From Micromonospora chalcea (GTDB lineage Bacteria; Actinomycetota; Actinomycetes; Mycobacteriales; Micromonosporaceae): a stretch of 49,834 nucleotides of DNA. Positions 1 through 8,313 of the stretch are shown here, piece after piece. Each line of letters starts with the position of its first letter. The stretch's first letter is position 1. The translations under genes and the position numbers were made by a program. The notes beneath the pieces are model-generated. The model searched no databases. It had not been told where the DNA came from and saw only the letters and a list, made by a program, of their open reading frames with translations. The stretch spans positions 1 to 49,834 of the forward strand of contig NZ_MAGP01000128.1 of assembly GCF_002926165.1 (NCBI RefSeq), given 5' to 3'.

Positions 1-283
1 CGGAGTTCACGCCGTAGATGTACGTGCCCCAGTTGACGGCGATCAGCGCGGCGGCGAGCCCGATGCCGGCGAGCGCCCGCGGCCGCCCGGCCAGCCTGCG
101 CAGAAAACCGGCGTGCCGCGTGGCGGCCAGCAGCAACGCCACGAACGCCACCGACCAGAGGATCCGGTGCGCGAGGATCTCCATCGGCCCGGCCGGGCGC
201 AGCAGCTTCAGGTAGATCGGGAAGAAACCCCAGATCAGGTACGCGCCGACGCCGTACAGGTAGCCGAGCCGGAGCTGGTTCAC
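1..283 (-). CDS. rarD: RarD-type EamA family permease, N-terminal part (runs off window)
   Basis: The visible N-terminus (about 94 residues from a GTG start) reads MNQLRLGYLYGVGAYLIWGF and continues with FPIYLK and EILAHRILWS. This is the typical opening of RarD, the 'chloramphenicol-sensitive' branch of the EamA/DMT transporters, inner-membrane proteins of about ten helices and about 300 residues. Three hydrophobic segments are seen before the window ends. The GTG start overlaps the TGA stop of the upstream acetyltransferase gene (GTGA), so the two are probably co-transcribed and translationally coupled. The transported substrate of this family is not established. Family assignment is from recognised motifs; the rest of the protein lies outside the window. 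Confidence 0.85.
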   Translation of the reverse strand, partial: MNQLRLGYLYGVGAYLIWGFFPIYLKLLRPAGPMEILAHRILWSVAFVALLLAATRHAGFLRRLAGRPRALAGIGLAAALIAVNWGTYIYGVNS

Positions 284-768
284 CGCTCCACCGTAAGTGG
301 TGGATCTGTCTGCTGATCCTTATCGGTGACCGGCGTCACCCGCTGATCCAGCTCCATCCACCGATCCGGCGCGACCGGGCGGAAGCCGAGCTTCGCGTAG
401 ACCCCGTGCGCGTCGAGCGTCGCCAGCAGGATCCGGCGTACGCCCAGCTCGGCCAGGTGGTCGCGGACCGCGCCGGCCAGCCAGGTGCCCAGCCCGCGAC
501 CGCGCTCGGCCGGGTCGACGTAGACGTCGCAGAGCCAGGCGAACGTGGCCCGGTCGGTGACCACCCGGGCGACAGCGACCTGCCGGCCGTCACCGGCCCG
601 GTAGACGCCGAAGCCGATCGAGCCGGCGAACGAGCGCGCGACCGTCTCCCGCTCCCGCCCCCGCGCCCAGTAGGCGTCGCCGGCGAGCCAGGCGTGCACC
701 CGGTCCAGGTCGATCCGGTCCGGGTCGGTGCTGATCTGGTAGCCGTCCGCGCGGGTCACAGTGAACAC
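280..768 (-). CDS. GNAT family N-acetyltransferase
   Basis: A 162-residue protein with one GNAT fold. The acetyl-CoA binding motif A is seen as DVYVDPAERGRGLGTWLAGA (residues about 81-100), and the usual 'YAKLGFRP' beta-strand follows near the C-terminus. It should transfer an acetyl group from acetyl-CoA to an unknown small-molecule or protein amine. The GTG start is preceded by a TAGCGT hexamer six bases upstream (775-780) and by no Shine-Dalgarno sequence, which suggests a leaderless mRNA. The stop overlaps the start of the rarD-type gene, so this is the first gene of a two-gene unit. Substrate cannot be inferred. Confidence 0.85.
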   Translation of the reverse strand: MFTVTRADGYQISTDPDRIDLDRVHAWLAGDAYWARGRERETVARSFAGSIGFGVYRAGDGRQVAVARVVTDRATFAWLCDVYVDPAERGRGLGTWLAGAVRDHLAELGVRRILLATLDAHGVYAKLGFRPVAPDRWMELDQRVTPVTDKDQQTDPPLTVER

Positions 769-865
769 CCGCCGACGCTAGCGCCGACACCCGGGCCGCT
801 CGCCAGCCAATTCCCTCCTGGTGGCCCCGGCCGGTCGCCGTCGCGCCCGGCCGGGGCCGGGGGTG

Positions 866-1252
866 TCAGTCGCGGTCGAGGACGGCGCCCAGGATCCAGG
901 TGACGATGCCGACGAACAGCGCGCCCAGCACCGCCTCCGGCCAGAACCCGTCCACGTGGAAGGGCAACCCGGCCTCACCGGCGATCCAACTGGTGAGCAG
1001 GAAGAGCAGGCCGTTCACCACGAGCGCGATCAAACCGAGGGTGAGCAGGTAGAAGCCGCAACCCACGGTCTTGATGATCGGCTGGAGCACCGCGTTGACC
1101 ACTCCGAAGATCACCGCGACGAGAACCAGCGTGATCACCGTCTCGGTGGCCGACCCGGAGTCCAGCGAGATGCCGGGGATGAGCAGCGTGGCGAGCCAGA
1201 ACGCCACTGCCGTCGAGCCCACACGAATCAGAAGACCCTTCAGGAAATCCAT
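866..1252 (-). CDS. Phage holin family (superfamily IV) membrane protein
   Basis: A 128-residue protein with four hydrophobic segments (about residues 10-27, 38-58, 66-88 and 103-124) and the motif GVVNAVLQPIIK typical of the 'mycobacterial 4 TMS phage holin' family (PF04020). Despite the name, these are common single-copy actinobacterial chromosomal genes; no lysin or phage gene lies near, so a lytic role is not supported. It follows the GNAT/rarD pair on the same strand, separated by about 100 bases. The ATG start lacks a clear ribosome binding site. Function unknown; probably a small inner-membrane protein. Confidence 0.8.
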   Translation of the reverse strand: MDFLKGLLIRVGSTAVAFWLATLLIPGISLDSGSATETVITLVLVAVIFGVVNAVLQPIIKTVGCGFYLLTLGLIALVVNGLLFLLTSWIAGEAGLPFHVDGFWPEAVLGALFVGIVTWILGAVLDRD

Positions 1253-1312
1253 GGCCGGGATCGTGCCACGGACGTACCACCAGGGAAAGCAGCGTGACGC
1301 CCCCCGCGCGCC

Positions 1313-3097
1313 TCAGCGTCGCGCCGGGCGACCGACCAGTTGCGACTCCACAGGCGTCGGTGAGAGCAGCGCCCACCGCAGGGCCCGCCGGTTGACCACC
1401 GCCACCATGTCGTCGCGGATGCGGGTCAACCAGTCGGCGGATCCGCCGAGCCCGAGCGCCGCCCCGGCCAGCGCCGCCTCGTCCGGGTCGAGTGGCTGAA
1501 GGATCGCCAGGTCGGTGCGGGCCAGCGTCGCCGTGTCGGCCGCGGTCAGCTCGTCGCGGACCACGAGCACGGACTGCCAGGCCGCGTCCGGCCCGGCCTC
1601 CGGCGGCACCGGGCCGACGTCGACCACCACCAGCAGCGGGCACAGCGGTGAGGCGGGCGCGCCGCCGGGCGGACGCCCCGGCGGAAGCAGCGGTACGCCG
1701 CCACCGAGCGTCCCGACGCCGCGGACGAACGGCTCCCAGGCCCGGGGACGGCCGGTCTGCACCGCCACCCGGGCGCCCAGCGCCAGCGCCCGCAGCACGA
1801 GCAGTTGAGCGGCCGGCACACCGCCGATCAGCAGCACCCGTGTCGGGGCGGGCCGGAACAGGCGCACGGTGAGCGCGGCGCCGTGGCGGTTGGCGCCCAC
1901 CATCAGGCCGGCGGTGGCCGGGGGCAGTTCCAGCGCGGGCGGCGGCGACCCGGACCCACCGGTCACCCCGAGCGGCAGCGTGGCGGCGAGCCCGGCCAGG
2001 TGCTCCCCGTCGAGCCGGCGCAGCTCCCCGCCGACGTCACCGGCGACGCGCCGAAGCGTCCGATCCACCGCCGACAACTCGTCCGCGCTGCCGGCGGCGA
2101 CCCGCACCGCCAGCTCGGCCGGGGCCGGATTCGTCCCGGTGCGGGGTCCGACCGTCAGCGCGACGGTGGTGGCGGTGGCGGGCACCGCGAGCAGCCGGGT
2201 GACCAGCCCCGGGGAGGCCTCGCCCCGCGGATCGGGCCACCGGCGCAGTCGCCAGGTGGCCTGCGCCAGCCCGCCCACGGTGAGCAGCGGCCACGTCTCC
2301 CGGACCGGGGCGCCGGGCTCGTGATGGGCCAGCTCGGCGATCACCCGCAGCGCCGCGTCGCCGCCGAGCGGCCGGGCGGTGAGCGGCCCGAGCCGGCGGA
2401 CGATCCGCCGCAGCGTGCCGGAGAGCGCCCGCAGCAACTCCTCGTCCGGCCAGCCGTCCGCCCGCAACACCTGGACGGCCAGGACCGCGCGCGTCCGCCC
2501 CGGCACCCGGCCGTCGGTGAGCTGCCGGTAGGACGTCCCGGCGGGACCGCCCGCGACGGCCGGCACGGGCGCGGGGGAGGACGAGAAGACGAGCTGCAAC
2601 CGGACCGCTGGGGCGTCCGGGCCGCTCGGCGGGAGCAGGTCGGACGGTACGGGCAGCCGGCGCGCGTGGTCACCGAGCAGGTCGTCCGGGTCGCCGAGTT
2701 CCAGCAGCGCGGTCAGGCCGGCGGCGTCGTGCAGCACCGCGGCCGGACCGCCGGCCAGCTCGGTGGAGCCGGCCACCGCCCCCGGCCGGACCAGTTCCAG
2801 CAGCGCCGCCGGATCGGCGGCCGACGGCAGGGCGCGGCGCCGGGTCAGGTACGCGACGGCGGTGACGAGCCATTCGTGCAGCCAGCGGCCGCGTACCCGG
2901 ATCCACGCGGCCGGCAGCATCAGCGCGGCGGTGAGCAGCGCGGCGGCGGTCGCCACGAAGCCCCGCCCGGCGGCGGCCACCAGCACGGCCGCCGCGACCT
3001 GTGTCGCCACGACCTGACCGGCCCGCTGCCGCGCGCCCGGCCGCCGTGTCCACAGTGGGGCGGACGCGGCCGGCCGGGTCGTTGTCGTCGCGGCCAC
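1313..3097 (-). CDS. eccE: Type VII secretion protein EccE
   Basis: A 594-residue protein from a GTG start preceded by GAGGAGGTGCG; the same frame is open for 22 more codons upstream, but only this start has a good ribosome binding site. Two hydrophobic helices sit close together near the N-terminus (about residues 31-66), followed by a long soluble Ala/Pro/Arg-rich region beginning with a tryptophan-bearing segment (RGRWLHEWLVTAVAYLTRRR), the layout of EccE. EccE sits at the periphery of the EccBCDE membrane complex that exports WXG100 proteins. It faces away from the WXG100 pair and shares a 234-base regulatory gap with it. EccB, EccC and EccD are not in the window. Identification rests on architecture and context, since EccE sequences diverge strongly. 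Confidence 0.75.
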   Translation of the reverse strand: MAATTTTRPAASAPLWTRRPGARQRAGQVVATQVAAAVLVAAAGRGFVATAAALLTAALMLPAAWIRVRGRWLHEWLVTAVAYLTRRRALPSAADPAALLELVRPGAVAGSTELAGGPAAVLHDAAGLTALLELGDPDDLLGDHARRLPVPSDLLPPSGPDAPAVRLQLVFSSSPAPVPAVAGGPAGTSYRQLTDGRVPGRTRAVLAVQVLRADGWPDEELLRALSGTLRRIVRRLGPLTARPLGGDAALRVIAELAHHEPGAPVRETWPLLTVGGLAQATWRLRRWPDPRGEASPGLVTRLLAVPATATTVALTVGPRTGTNPAPAELAVRVAAGSADELSAVDRTLRRVAGDVGGELRRLDGEHLAGLAATLPLGVTGGSGSPPPALELPPATAGLMVGANRHGAALTVRLFRPAPTRVLLIGGVPAAQLLVLRALALGARVAVQTGRPRAWEPFVRGVGTLGGGVPLLPPGRPPGGAPASPLCPLLVVVDVGPVPPEAGPDAAWQSVLVVRDELTAADTATLARTDLAILQPLDPDEAALAGAALGLGGSADWLTRIRDDMVAVVNRRALRWALLSPTPVESQLVGRPARR

Positions 3098-3331
3098 CGC
3101 ACCTCCTCGCCCGGGCCCCGCTGTGACGTCACCGTGGCACATCGTAATGGCCGAGTTGTCCACAGGGGAGCCCGAGGGGGTAGCAGAACCGGAGTGGGGC
3201 GGCTACCGTCAGCGACGAAATCGTCGAGTCGCGTGTCCGCCGCCGCCTGGTCTTCCCCTCCACCGGCCCCGGGCGCCCCCGGCGAGTCCACGGTGGTCAC
3301 CGGGGTGACCAGCCACGACCGAGGAGACGAG
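3098..3331. promoter_or_regulatory. Divergent regulatory region between eccE and the WXG100 operon
   Basis: A 234-base gap separating the start of eccE from the start of the first WXG100 gene; both promoters must lie here. It holds a perfect actinobacterial DnaA-box-like nonamer TTGTCCACA at 3156-3164 followed by GGGGAG. No confident -35/-10 pair was identified on either strand. Confidence 0.5.
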
Positions 3332-3661
3332 GTGACGTCCGGGATGTCCCAGACCCAGGCAGAAGCCGCGGTGATGCAGCAGACCGCCGCGAAGTTCGAG
3401 CAGGTCGACCAGTCGCTGCAGACGATGCTCAGCGGCCTGATGGCCGAGCTGGAGGTGCTGCAGCAGGCCTGGCGGGGCGCCGGAGGGCGCTCGTTCGCGC
3501 AGGTCAAGCAGCAGTGGGCGCAGGACCAGGCGGCCCTGCAGCGGGCGCTGCGGGAGACCGCCACCGCGATCCGCACCGCCGGCCGGCAGTACGACCTGTC
3601 CGACACCGAGGCCGCCGGCCGGGTGGCGGGCACCAACCGCGGCATCCAGCTGCCGCTCTGA
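3332..3661 (+). CDS. WXG100 family type VII secretion target (first of pair)
   Basis: A 109-residue helical-hairpin protein. The central turn carries the WXG signature as W47-R-G49 (QQAWRGAGG), and a YxxxD export signal (YDLSD, residues 87-91) follows the second helix. The GTG start is preceded by GAGGAGACGAG. This is a CFP-10/EsxB-type substrate that should form a heterodimer with the next gene product and be exported by the ESX machinery. The gap to the second gene is 20 bases, so they form one operon. The start at GTG rather than the ATG four codons on is chosen on ribosome-binding-site spacing. Confidence 0.9.
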   Translation: MTSGMSQTQAEAAVMQQTAAKFEQVDQSLQTMLSGLMAELEVLQQAWRGAGGRSFAQVKQQWAQDQAALQRALRETATAIRTAGRQYDLSDTEAAGRVAGTNRGIQLPL

Positions 3662-3681
3662 CAACCGGAAGGATCGAACTC

Positions 3682-3975
3682 ATGGAGCACGGTGTGCTGG
3701 TCGTCAACTTCGCCGCCCTGCAACAGGCCGGCGCCGACATCCAACGGGCGCTGTCCACCCTGGAGAGCCAGCTCGGCCAGTTGGAACGCGACGCCGCCCC
3801 GCTGGTGGCGAGCTGGAACGGCGCCGCCCGCGAGGCGTACGAGGTGCGGCAGTCCCGGTGGCGGGCCGCCTCGCAGGACCTGCAGGCGATGCTGCGCGAC
3901 ATCAAGCTCGCGGTGGAGGATTCCGCGGCCGACTACCTCGACACCGAGAAGCGCAACACCAACCTGTTCCAGTGA
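3682..3975 (+). CDS. WXG100 family type VII secretion target (second of pair)
   Basis: A 97-residue WXG100 protein with the turn W45-N-G47 (ASWNGAAREAY) between two amphipathic helices. A YxxxE-type sequence (YLDTE, residues 85-89) stands after the second helix, so both partners carry a candidate export signal. The ATG is preceded by GGAAGGATCG. The product is expected to pair with the upstream WXG100 protein as an antiparallel four-helix bundle. It is followed by a strong hairpin that ends the operon and separates it from the converging mycosin gene. Confidence 0.9.
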   Translation: MEHGVLVVNFAALQQAGADIQRALSTLESQLGQLERDAAPLVASWNGAAREAYEVRQSRWRAASQDLQAMLRDIKLAVEDSAADYLDTEKRNTNLFQ

Positions 3976-3981
3976 AGCGTC

Positions 3982-4017
3982 CCGTGCGGCCCGGGTCTGC
4001 CGATCCGGGCCGCACGG
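3982..4017. terminator. Bidirectional hairpin between WXG100 operon and mycosin gene
   Basis: A perfect 13-base-pair stem, CCGTGCGGCCCGG pairing with CCGGGCCGCACGG, around a 10-base loop. It lies six bases after the stop of the plus-strand WXG100 gene and just after the stop of the minus-strand mycP gene, so it can serve both. No U-tract follows, as is common for actinobacterial terminators. Confidence 0.75.
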
Positions 4018-4021
4018 CGGT

Positions 4022-5227
4022 TCAGGCCGGGTCGGCCGCCCGCCAGCGGCGCCGTGCTCCGCGCGGCAGCACCAGGGCGAGCGCCGCCACGAGTGCCACG
4101 GTCCCGCCCACGACGGCGGCGGTCAGCAGCGCCCGGTCCCGGGCCGTCCCGCGGCGAGCCTCGCGGGCCAGCGCGGCCGGATCCGGCCGGTCGGCGGGCA
4201 GCGCGGCGCCCGGCCGGGGCCGGGAGTCCACCACGCCCGCCGACTCGGTCACCGCCCGGTACGGGTTGAGCACCCCCGCTCCGTAGCCGGTCTCCCGTCC
4301 CGGGGCCGGGTCGGCGGCGGCCACGATCCGGGCGGCCACCTCGTCCGCGCTCAGCCGGGGCCGGTACTGACGCAGCAGCGCCGCGGTGCCGGCCACGAAC
4401 GGAGTGGCGTAGCTGGTGCCCTCCGCCCGGTGGTGTCCCTGGCGGGGCGCCGCCATCAGCACCTCGCTGCCCGGGGCGACCACGTCGACGTACGGGCCGG
4501 TCTGGGAGAACGCCGAGCGGGTGCCGTCCGGGCCGATCGCGCCCACCCCCAGCACGCCGTCGTACGCGGCCGGGTAGGGCCGGGGATCGCCGTTGTCGTG
4601 CAGGTTCCCGGCGGCGGCCACCACCACCACGTCCTGTCGCAGCGCGTACGCGACGGCGGCGCGCACGTCGGGGTCGTCCGCGTACAGCACGACCGACAGG
4701 TTGAGCACGTCGGCGTCGTGGTCCACCGCCCACCGGATCGCCCGGGCGAACCCGGCCGCGTCGACGGTACGCCCCGACTCCCGCCCCTCGACCACCTGCT
4801 GCTCGCTCACCCGTACCGGGAGGATGCGCGCGTCCGGCGCGAGGCCGCGGAACGCGACGCCGGGCTGCGGGGCGGCGGCGACGATGCTCGCGACACCGGT
4901 GCCGTGCCCGGCGCAGTCCCGGGTGCCGTCCCCGCCCGGGTCGAGGAAGTCGGCGCCGGACAGGACGCGCCCGGCGAGCTGCGGATGGGACCGGTCCACG
5001 CCCGAGTCGATCACCGCGACCACGACTCCGGCGCCGGTGGCGAGCGGGGCGAGCCGGTCCGGGGCGTACCGTTGCTGCGGCCACGGCTGTTGCGCGACCG
5101 GCCGCGCCGGGGCGGGTGGCGAGGCGCAGCCGGCCGGCGCGCGAGCCGCCGCGGGGGCGACCGGAGACCCGACGGCGAGGAGCGTCGCCAGGGCGGCCAC
5201 GGCCGGGTGCGCGACAGGCCGATACAT
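4022..5227 (-). CDS. mycP: Type VII secretion-associated serine protease mycosin
   Basis: A 401-residue S8 subtilisin-like protease. It has an N-terminal signal peptide (about residues 1-29), the catalytic triad in standard motifs (D74 in VIDSGVD, H108 in GHGTGVAS, S272 in GTSYATP), oxyanion N208 (AAGN), and a C-terminal transmembrane helix (about residues 364-386) followed by an Arg-rich tail. This is the mycosin layout: protease on the outer face of the membrane, tethered by its C-terminus. In ESX systems MycP stabilises the secretion complex and trims some substrates. It converges on the WXG100 pair. The ATG start is preceded by GGAGG at good distance. Confidence 0.93.
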   Translation of the reverse strand: MYRPVAHPAVAALATLLAVGSPVAPAAARAPAGCASPPAPARPVAQQPWPQQRYAPDRLAPLATGAGVVVAVIDSGVDRSHPQLAGRVLSGADFLDPGGDGTRDCAGHGTGVASIVAAAPQPGVAFRGLAPDARILPVRVSEQQVVEGRESGRTVDAAGFARAIRWAVDHDADVLNLSVVLYADDPDVRAAVAYALRQDVVVVAAAGNLHDNGDPRPYPAAYDGVLGVGAIGPDGTRSAFSQTGPYVDVVAPGSEVLMAAPRQGHHRAEGTSYATPFVAGTAALLRQYRPRLSADEVAARIVAAADPAPGRETGYGAGVLNPYRAVTESAGVVDSRPRPGAALPADRPDPAALAREARRGTARDRALLTAAVVGGTVALVAALALVLPRGARRRWRAADPA

Positions 5228-5379
5228 CGACGACCTCCGTAACGTGTCGGCTCCGGGACGGGATGTTATCGCCTCGTGGACATCGGGGCGGACCGTCGAT
5301 GGCCAGAAGTCCTGATCTTGCTGCCACCTTGTAGGTTGTAGGCGATGCCTGTGGCCTGTTCGCGGAAGGAGAGGTGGCC

Positions 5380-8313
5380 GTGACCGGATGGGAGCCGGCC
5401 ACCGAGGCCGAGGTGGCGATGCGGGACGCGCTGCGCGCCCAGGACCAGCAGCAGTACTTTCGGGTGCTGACGCGCGTCGATCTGTTCCTGCCGGTCACGG
5501 GCGGCCCGGCCGGCGGATGGGGCACCTGGACCTCCGGCGGCCGCACGCACGTGCTCGCCTTCACCTCCGCCGCCGCGTTGCGGGCCAGCCTGGGGGAGAA
5601 CGCCGGCACGGCCCGCCGTGTGCCCTACCCGGAACTGGCGGACGGCTGGCCCAACCCGGAGTGGTGGCTGGCGGTCAACCCCGGGCTGCCGATCGAGGGC
5701 TACCTGCCCGCCTGGTACGTCGCCCAGCTCTCCCGGGGCGACGTCCGGCTGCCGGGGCGGACCATGGGCGCTCGGGCCCGGCTGGAGCGGGTGGAGGGCG
5801 CGGCCCGGAGCGCGCGCAACGGCGTACCCGATTCCGCGCCCCGCCCGTCCGCCGTACCCGTCCCGCCGGCCGCCGTCCCGCCCCCTGTCGTTCCGGCTCC
5901 CGCGGTTCCGCCCGCAGCCGTTCCGCCTCCCGTGGTGCCGCCTCCGGCGGTGCCGCCTCCCGCGGTGCCGCCTCCGGCGGTGCCGGGCGACCGGGGCGGA
6001 CGGCGGACTGCGGACGACGAGCCGCCGACGGTGCCGGTACGCGGCGGTTCGGTGCTGGGGCGGCGGCTGCCGACCGTGCCGCCCCGCCGCCGGGAGCCGG
6101 AGCGGGACAGCCCGGGCCGCGCCGACCCGGGCGACGAACCGGGTACGGACGCCCTGGACGGCTGGCTCACCGACCTGCGCCGCCGCCCCGACGAGCCGGA
6201 CCCCTTCGCCGCCGAGCCCGCGTCGACCGACGAGCCGCCGCCGACCCCCACGCCACCGCCACCGTCGCGGTCCTTCTTCGAGCCCGCCTCCGGTCGCTCG
6301 GCCCGGCGCCCGTCACCGCTGGACGCGCCACGGCGGGCCGCCGACCGGGCCACCCCGCCGACCCGGTTCGCCGGTGGCCAGCCGTTTCCGCGTCGCCGTC
6401 CGCTGAACGAGCCGGTACGGGAGGACCCCACCCAGGCGTTCGCGGCGCAGGCGGACGAGCCGCCTCCGGCGCTCCGGACCGACGAGGCGACCCAGGCGTT
6501 CCGGCCGAGCCGCCCACCCGAGGACGCCATCGGGACGCTGCCCCGGCGTCACTCCGGCCCTGCCACCCCCGCGACGGACACGTGGGCCGACCCGGTCGGC
6601 CCCGACCGGGAGGCCCCGCCCTGGAACGCTGCCGAGGACCCGACGGAGGCGCTGTCGCCCTCGATCGCCGAGCCGGTGTCGAGCCCGCCCGCGCCGCGCC
6701 GGGACTTCACCCCCGTCGTCATCGAAGGCACGGTCATCGAGGCCCGCGACCTGACCGAGCCCGATCAGCCCTGGTCCGCGCAGTACGCCGACCCGGTGCG
6801 TGCCGCGCCGGCCGATCACGCGGCGGCACCCTGGGCCGGTGACCCGACCGCGCCGCTCCCGGCCGACCCGCTGCTGACGACCGGCGACGAGACGATGAAC
6901 CTCACCGAGGCCGCCCACACCGTTGCGCCGGCCGAGACGGCGCCGTTCGACCGGGCCGGGAGGCTCGACGATCCGACGGTGTCGTTCACCTCGACGGCCG
7001 AACCCACGGTTTCCCTGTTCGAGGCGCACACGCCGGCTGCCGAGCCGACCACCTCGCTGTTCGCGCCGACGCCGCCCGAGCAGACGGCGGCCCTGTTCGC
7101 GCCGGCCACCGCCGGGGAACAGGCCACCGTGTCGCTCTTCGAGCCGGCCGCCGACGCCGAGCCGGCCACGCAGCCGGCCACCGAGGCCGAACCGGCGGCC
7201 TTCGACGACTCCGTCACCACGTCGCTGTTCGCGCCGGGTGAGCCGACCGTCGCGCTGTCCACCCCGCACGAGACGCCGGACACCTCGGCGCCGCCCGCGC
7301 CCCTGGCGGAGCCGGCGCCGACCGACGGCGACCCGGTGAGCGCCGCCGCTCCGGCCGACTTCGTGCCGGCGAACAACGTGGAGGAGGAGTTGCTGGCCGC
7401 CGCGGGCAGCGGGAGCACCGACGGCTTCCTCACCACCCTGCTGCTGGCCCGGGTGCTGCTGCCGGCCGCGCCCGACTCGGCCGCGGGCAGCCGGCCGGGT
7501 GAGCCGGGGTTCGTCTGGCACACCGAGCCGGTGGACGGCGAGACGTCCGTCTCGGTCTACACCTCCCCGGAACGCCTCGCCGAGCACGCCGGAGACGCGG
7601 TCGAGACGGTACGGGTCAAGTTCGTCCAGCTCATTCGCAAGTGGCCGGACGTGTCCTGGTCGTTCCGGGTGAACCCGGGCAGCCCGGTCGGCGCGACGTA
7701 CCCGGGGGAGCAGGTTCTCGCGCTCGCCAACTGGGCGGCCGAGGTGGGCCTCGGCGACGACCCGGAGCCGGCCGCGGCGCCGCAGCCGGCGGAACGACAG
7801 CGCCCGGAGGCGCCGACGATCGCCGCGAACCAGCCGGTGACCATGCAGAAGGCGATCGCGGCGAGCCAGCTCGCGTACTACCTGGAGCGTGGCTACGACC
7901 GGGTCTCCGGCTTCGTGCACCGGGCCGGGGAACTGGCGCACCTGAACAGCCCGGCGGAGCTGTACCGGGCGCTCGGGCTCGGCCACCCGGGTTCGCCGTT
8001 CTCCCCGGACGACGAGGAGATCTACCTGCTGCGCTGGCCGGCCTACCGGCCGAGCCTCTACCGGATCCCCTACGGCGGGCCGAACGAGGCCGCGATGCGG
8101 GCGATGGAGGGCTGGGTGATCGAGCGACCGCCGTTCCGCGGCAACGGCTTCGCCCCCGGGGAGAGCAGCGACGTGATCGCCGAGTTCAAGGTGGACAGCG
8201 CCCGCCTGCCGCACGGCGCCGAGCTGTGGCGGCTCGGCGCGGACGGCGCCACGCGGCTGGTCGCGGTCCTGGACACCGATGCGCTGGTCTGGCGGAAGGC
8301 GGACGAGGCGTGA
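5380..8313 (+). CDS. Large SseB-domain fusion protein with repeat-rich linker
   Basis: A 977-residue protein starting at GTG, eight bases after AAGGAG; another in-frame GTG six bases upstream is too close to that site. Four regions are visible: an SseB-like N-terminal domain (about 1-120); a low-complexity linker (about 130-660) with PPAVPP-type repeats at 161-204, TQAF-type motifs and TTSLF/TVSLF repeats (about 533-627); a second SseB-like domain (about 668-790, starting EEELLAAAG); and a C-terminal domain (about 819-977) that I do not recognise (LAYYLERGYDRVSGF, RIPYGGPNEAAMRAMEGW). No signal peptide or transmembrane helix is seen. It follows mycP divergently and overlaps the next gene by GTGA. 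SseB-like domains occur in ESX-linked and type III secretion-linked proteins, but the family function is obscure. A secretion-related scaffold or an effector are both possible. Confidence 0.8.
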   Translation: MTGWEPATEAEVAMRDALRAQDQQQYFRVLTRVDLFLPVTGGPAGGWGTWTSGGRTHVLAFTSAAALRASLGENAGTARRVPYPELADGWPNPEWWLAVNPGLPIEGYLPAWYVAQLSRGDVRLPGRTMGARARLERVEGAARSARNGVPDSAPRPSAVPVPPAAVPPPVVPAPAVPPAAVPPPVVPPPAVPPPAVPPPAVPGDRGGRRTADDEPPTVPVRGGSVLGRRLPTVPPRRREPERDSPGRADPGDEPGTDALDGWLTDLRRRPDEPDPFAAEPASTDEPPPTPTPPPPSRSFFEPASGRSARRPSPLDAPRRAADRATPPTRFAGGQPFPRRRPLNEPVREDPTQAFAAQADEPPPALRTDEATQAFRPSRPPEDAIGTLPRRHSGPATPATDTWADPVGPDREAPPWNAAEDPTEALSPSIAEPVSSPPAPRRDFTPVVIEGTVIEARDLTEPDQPWSAQYADPVRAAPADHAAAPWAGDPTAPLPADPLLTTGDETMNLTEAAHTVAPAETAPFDRAGRLDDPTVSFTSTAEPTVSLFEAHTPAAEPTTSLFAPTPPEQTAALFAPATAGEQATVSLFEPAADAEPATQPATEAEPAAFDDSVTTSLFAPGEPTVALSTPHETPDTSAPPAPLAEPAPTDGDPVSAAAPADFVPANNVEEELLAAAGSGSTDGFLTTLLLARVLLPAAPDSAAGSRPGEPGFVWHTEPVDGETSVSVYTSPERLAEHAGDAVETVRVKFVQLIRKWPDVSWSFRVNPGSPVGATYPGEQVLALANWAAEVGLGDDPEPAAAPQPAERQRPEAPTIAANQPVTMQKAIAASQLAYYLERGYDRVSGFVHRAGELAHLNSPAELYRALGLGHPGSPFSPDDEEIYLLRWPAYRPSLYRIPYGGPNEAAMRAMEGWVIERPPFRGNGFAPGESSDVIAEFKVDSARLPHGAELWRLGADGATRLVAVLDTDALVWRKADEA

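Noticed and set aside
866..1252. Holin-family gene as evidence of a prophage
   Set aside because: No lysin, capsid, integrase or attachment site nearby; the family is widespread as a housekeeping-type membrane protein.
5860..5990. PPAVPP-coding repeat considered as a CRISPR-like or regulatory repeat
   Set aside because: It keeps the reading frame of the SseB fusion and encodes a Pro/Val/Ala-rich linker; short irregular units are typical coding low complexity.
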